A stretch of DNA of 7,545 nucleotides. Source: Ruminococcaceae bacterium UBA1691 (lineage in GTDB: Bacteria; Bacillota; Clostridia; Oscillospirales; Acutalibacteraceae). This document shows, one piece after another, positions 5,848 to 7,545 of this stretch. Every line of letters begins with the position of its first letter. Positions within the stretch are counted from its first letter, which is position 1. A program made the translations under genes and the position numbers. The DNA lies in NCBI GenBank assembly GCA_002320555.1, contig DCJV01000109.1, positions 1 to 7,545 of the forward strand. The letters are read 5' to 3'. Below the pieces are notes generated by a model. That model was not told the origin of the DNA and made no database searches. It was given only the letters and a program-made list of their open reading frames with translations.

Positions 5848-7146
5848 TTACGCAACCACCTTGCCGCCGAAGGTTTTGAAGAGGTCGACGATCGCGCGGG
5901 CGATGCGGTTGAAGAACGCCATCACCTTTGCAAAGAAGCCGCCGATGCCTTCGTTGTTGGACTTGATGCCGAGATTCTCCGCGATGGATTCGCAGAGAGA
6001 GACGGACGCGTCCGCAATCGAGAGCGCGTCACCGCCCTGCGCGGCAGCGACGATTGCGCCGATCTCATCGCCATAACCCATGCCGATCTGATCGCCGATG
6101 AGCTTGGAAAAAGCAACCTGGTTGGCCGGGATTTTCAGGGTCTTGCCCACATAGCCCATGAGGGCCGCGAAGACCATGGTCTGGTCGCCGTTGATCGCCA
6201 TGCGGTAGCCACCCGGAAGGCCGCTCTCCACAGCATTCGCTGTGCCCATGGTGGCGAGATAGTTCACGTCAAACGCCGGGAGCTCAAAGCCGATCAGGCC
6301 ACCGACCATGGAGACAACACCGCTGAAGTCAGTAGGAAGATCAATGCCTAAATCAATGCCCATACTTGACAACATATGGAGAAGAGCCGTCAACTCAGAT
6401 CCAACCTCGCCATACGTATAGGCAAGATCCGGAAGGACATCGCCGAGATAGCCGAACGGATCGGCAACCAGCGCGTCAATCGCCTTGGTCAGGATATCGG
6501 CAATATAGTTGAGAGAGCCAGCCTGATAGAGTTCAAAAACGCTGGCAGGCATGTTGCCCACATGGAAAGCCTCCAGGAGGGAAGCGAGCGGCTCATAAAG
6601 GTTGGGCGCAAGCAACGCAAGGACAGAGCCCAACGTGGCGTTGAGGTTGCCGCTGCTGCCGTTGACCGCCTTGACAAACGCCTCGCGGTCACCAGGCGTA
6701 ACCCCCCAAACCATTTTGCTGGCGTCAAAATCAATCCAGGTATTCCCGTCAGATTTGATGGTGCTCATGTAAGCTTTGGCTTCCGGATAATCAGCAGAAA
6801 TGTTGCTCGCAGCAGTGCTTGCGGTGATTGCCATGACATCCTGGTTCAGGAGCTTGAAGATTGCGGTTACCGTTGCATCCGTGTAGAGCTTTTCCTGCAC
6901 CTTGACGGTCTTCAGGATCGGAGCGAGGAGCCCGTTGAGAGCATCTTTCGTTTGTTTTGCGCTCTTTGCGCTCATGTTTTCGTAGACTGCGGAATGGTCC
7001 GTCGCAGCAGCTTTCTCATTGAACGCCGCCGCAGCCGCCGTAGCGGCTTCGTTTGTTGCCGCGCTCGCCGTCATTACGCCGCCGAGGGTTGTCATTACCA
7101 TCAGGGCGGCCAAGAAAACAGAGAGCAGCTTCTTTGCCTTTTTCAT
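5848..7146 (-). CDS. Secreted Ala-rich protein of unknown function
   Basis: I do not recognise a family for this 432-aa protein. A clear Sec signal peptide is present: MKKAKK, a hydrophobic core at about 7-26, and an ASA cleavage site at 27-29, so it is exported. The mature part starts Ala-rich (30-48) and continues as predicted mostly helical segments rich in Leu, Ala and Gly, with hydrophobic stretches near 171-191 and 273-292 but no obvious transmembrane anchor. There is one cysteine (C385), no LPXTG sorting signal, no SLH or dockerin repeat, and no catalytic motif I can name. Residues about 402-425 (FFAKVMAFFNRIARAIVDLF) form an amphipathic, Phe-rich, basic tail that could bind membranes or partner proteins. 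AGAGGTG (7156-7162) lies 9 nt before the ATG. It is transcribed alone, convergent with the regulator gene, and has no functional link to the ilv operon. The reading frame and secretion are secure; the role is unknown. Confidence 0.85.
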   Translation of the reverse strand: MKKAKKLLSVFLAALMVMTTLGGVMTASAATNEAATAAAAAFNEKAAATDHSAVYENMSAKSAKQTKDALNGLLAPILKTVKVQEKLYTDATVTAIFKLLNQDVMAITASTAASNISADYPEAKAYMSTIKSDGNTWIDFDASKMVWGVTPGDREAFVKAVNGSSGNLNATLGSVLALLAPNLYEPLASLLEAFHVGNMPASVFELYQAGSLNYIADILTKAIDALVADPFGYLGDVLPDLAYTYGEVGSELTALLHMLSSMGIDLGIDLPTDFSGVVSMVGGLIGFELPAFDVNYLATMGTANAVESGLPGGYRMAINGDQTMVFAALMGYVGKTLKIPANQVAFSKLIGDQIGMGYGDEIGAIVAAAQGGDALSIADASVSLCESIAENLGIKSNNEGIGGFFAKVMAFFNRIARAIVDLFKTFGGKVVA

Positions 7147-7226
7147 AGCCTTTCACACCTCTTGCAAGAATTACCGTCCTATTACACAAAATAGGAGGCG
7201 TCCATCTAAATATTATGGACAAAGTT

Positions 7227-7255
7227 ATTTTAATCCCTTCTATACTTTTTGAAAA
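7227..7255 (-). promoter_or_regulatory. Candidate promoter of the secreted-protein gene
   Basis: On the minus strand TTTTCA (7250-7255) is separated by 17 nt from TAAAAT (7227-7232). An A/T-rich tract lies upstream (7256-7300). The start would be near 7220, giving a leader of about 74 nt. The leader contains a small inverted repeat CCTATT/AATAGG (7178-7183 with 7190-7195) shortly before the ribosome binding site, and GTCCAT/ATGGAC (7200-7205 with 7215-7220). Matches to consensus are moderate. Confidence 0.4.
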
Positions 7256-7322
7256 GGCCTTGCTAGAATTTTGAAAAAAATCGAAACATTTTGGTCGGCT
7301 TTTCCTGTAGAGAATTGAAAAT

Positions 7323-7382
7323 ATTTCAAATCCTTATGAATAGAAAAGTCTTTCGTGGTAGACCTGCATAAGGATGGGAAAT
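7323..7382. repeat. Imperfect inverted repeat with 16-nt arms
   Basis: Left arm 7323-7338 (ATTTC, AA, ATCCTTATG) and right arm 7367-7382 (CATAAGGAT, GG, GAAAT) are complementary at 14 of 16 positions. The only break is an AA/GG internal mismatch. The 28-nt spacer holds a short GTCT/AGAC pair (7348-7351 with 7360-7363). It could be an RNA stem-loop, a terminator-like element on the minus strand (weak ATTTTC tail), or part of a small mobile or intergenic element. There is no transposase nearby in the window. Confidence 0.6.
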
Positions 7383-7545
7383 GCTTACCGGTGCCAATCC
7401 CCATAACAAAATGCCCACGATAAAACCGTTGTTTCCCTTATTCATCAATGCTATGCGCCGCTGGGTGCTGACGGAAGGCCAAGGCAGCATAGCGCTTTGC
7501 TCACTGCGTGGCTCGTGAGGAAATTTTTGCCCCTGCCGCGCACGG
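7383..7545. other. Right-edge region without a recognised gene
   Basis: I cannot assign a gene here. Two reading frames stay open to the window edge. The minus-strand frame from 7544 to the stop at 7326-7328 contains an ATG at 7445 that would give 39 residues with a hydrophobic GFIVGILLWGLAPVSI stretch, but it lacks a visible ribosome binding site. A plus-strand frame is open from 7425. Short hairpins occur: TGCTG/CAGCA (7466-7470 with 7485-7489), the alternative GCTATGC/GCATAGC (7450-7456 with 7487-7493) and CTCAC/GTGAG (7500-7504 with 7515-7519). The structure plus weak coding signal suggests an intergenic element or the edge of an RNA or small gene. Confidence 0.3.

Noticed and set aside
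5836..7194. Plus-strand open frames at 5836-6351 and 6376-7194 opposite the secreted-protein gene
   Set aside because: Both are antisense to a gene with a clear signal peptide and ribosome binding site. They are rich in Arg, His and Asp runs typical of reverse-complement shadows.
7466..7489. SRP RNA-like motif (GGAAGG, CCAAGGCAG)
   Set aside because: The resemblance is limited to a few bases. The conserved symmetric and asymmetric internal loops of the SRP helix 8 domain are missing.

Overview
The window looks like a chromosomal segment of a Gram-positive, Clostridia-type bacterium (Firmicutes). An Oscillospiraceae/Ruminococcaceae-like gut lineage is plausible but inferred. The evidence is a classical T-box leader in front of a branched-chain amino acid operon, strong GGAGG-type ribosome binding sites, intrinsic terminators with U-runs, and a secreted protein with a lysine-rich, Ala/Leu-rich signal peptide common in that group. 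Coding regions are GC-rich. The intergenic stretch at about 5200-5440 is strikingly AT-rich.

Left part (1-5077), all on the minus strand, is one biosynthetic operon read from right to left. It starts with a sigma-A-type promoter (5049-5077) and a T-box riboswitch (4758-5042) with a CUC (leucine) specifier and overlapping antiterminator/terminator. Then come ilvB (acetolactate synthase large subunit), ilvN (small regulatory subunit), a citramalate synthase (cimA) and the first 238 codons of leuC, cut by the window edge. IlvBN makes acetolactate and acetohydroxybutyrate. CimA makes citramalate from pyruvate and acetyl-CoA, and LeuC works on citramalate and/or isopropylmalate. The operon therefore joins the threonine-independent isoleucine route to valine/leucine synthesis under leucyl-tRNA control. 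No ilvC lies between ilvN and cimA.

Middle part (5078-5770). Between the operon and a small plus-strand ribbon-helix-helix regulator gene (5482-5709) lies a stretch of about 360 bases with no convincing protein gene. It is packed with consecutive hairpins, has a minus-strand intrinsic terminator at 5079-5121 and a plausible minus-strand promoter at 5348-5376 with a perfect TATAAT. This suggests an unrecognised structured RNA of about 260 nt. Copies of a TGCA-centred, TGCATTAC-like repeat overlap both this promoter and the probable promoter of the regulator gene, so the regulator may control both.

Right part (5771-7545). A secreted, Ala-rich protein of unknown function (5848-7146, minus) ends in a Phe-rich amphipathic tail. 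It is separated from the regulator gene by a bidirectional terminator and its own hairpin. Upstream of it (7147-7545) are a candidate promoter, a 16-bp-arm inverted repeat (7323-7382), further small hairpins, and reading frames open to the window edge that I do not recognise.
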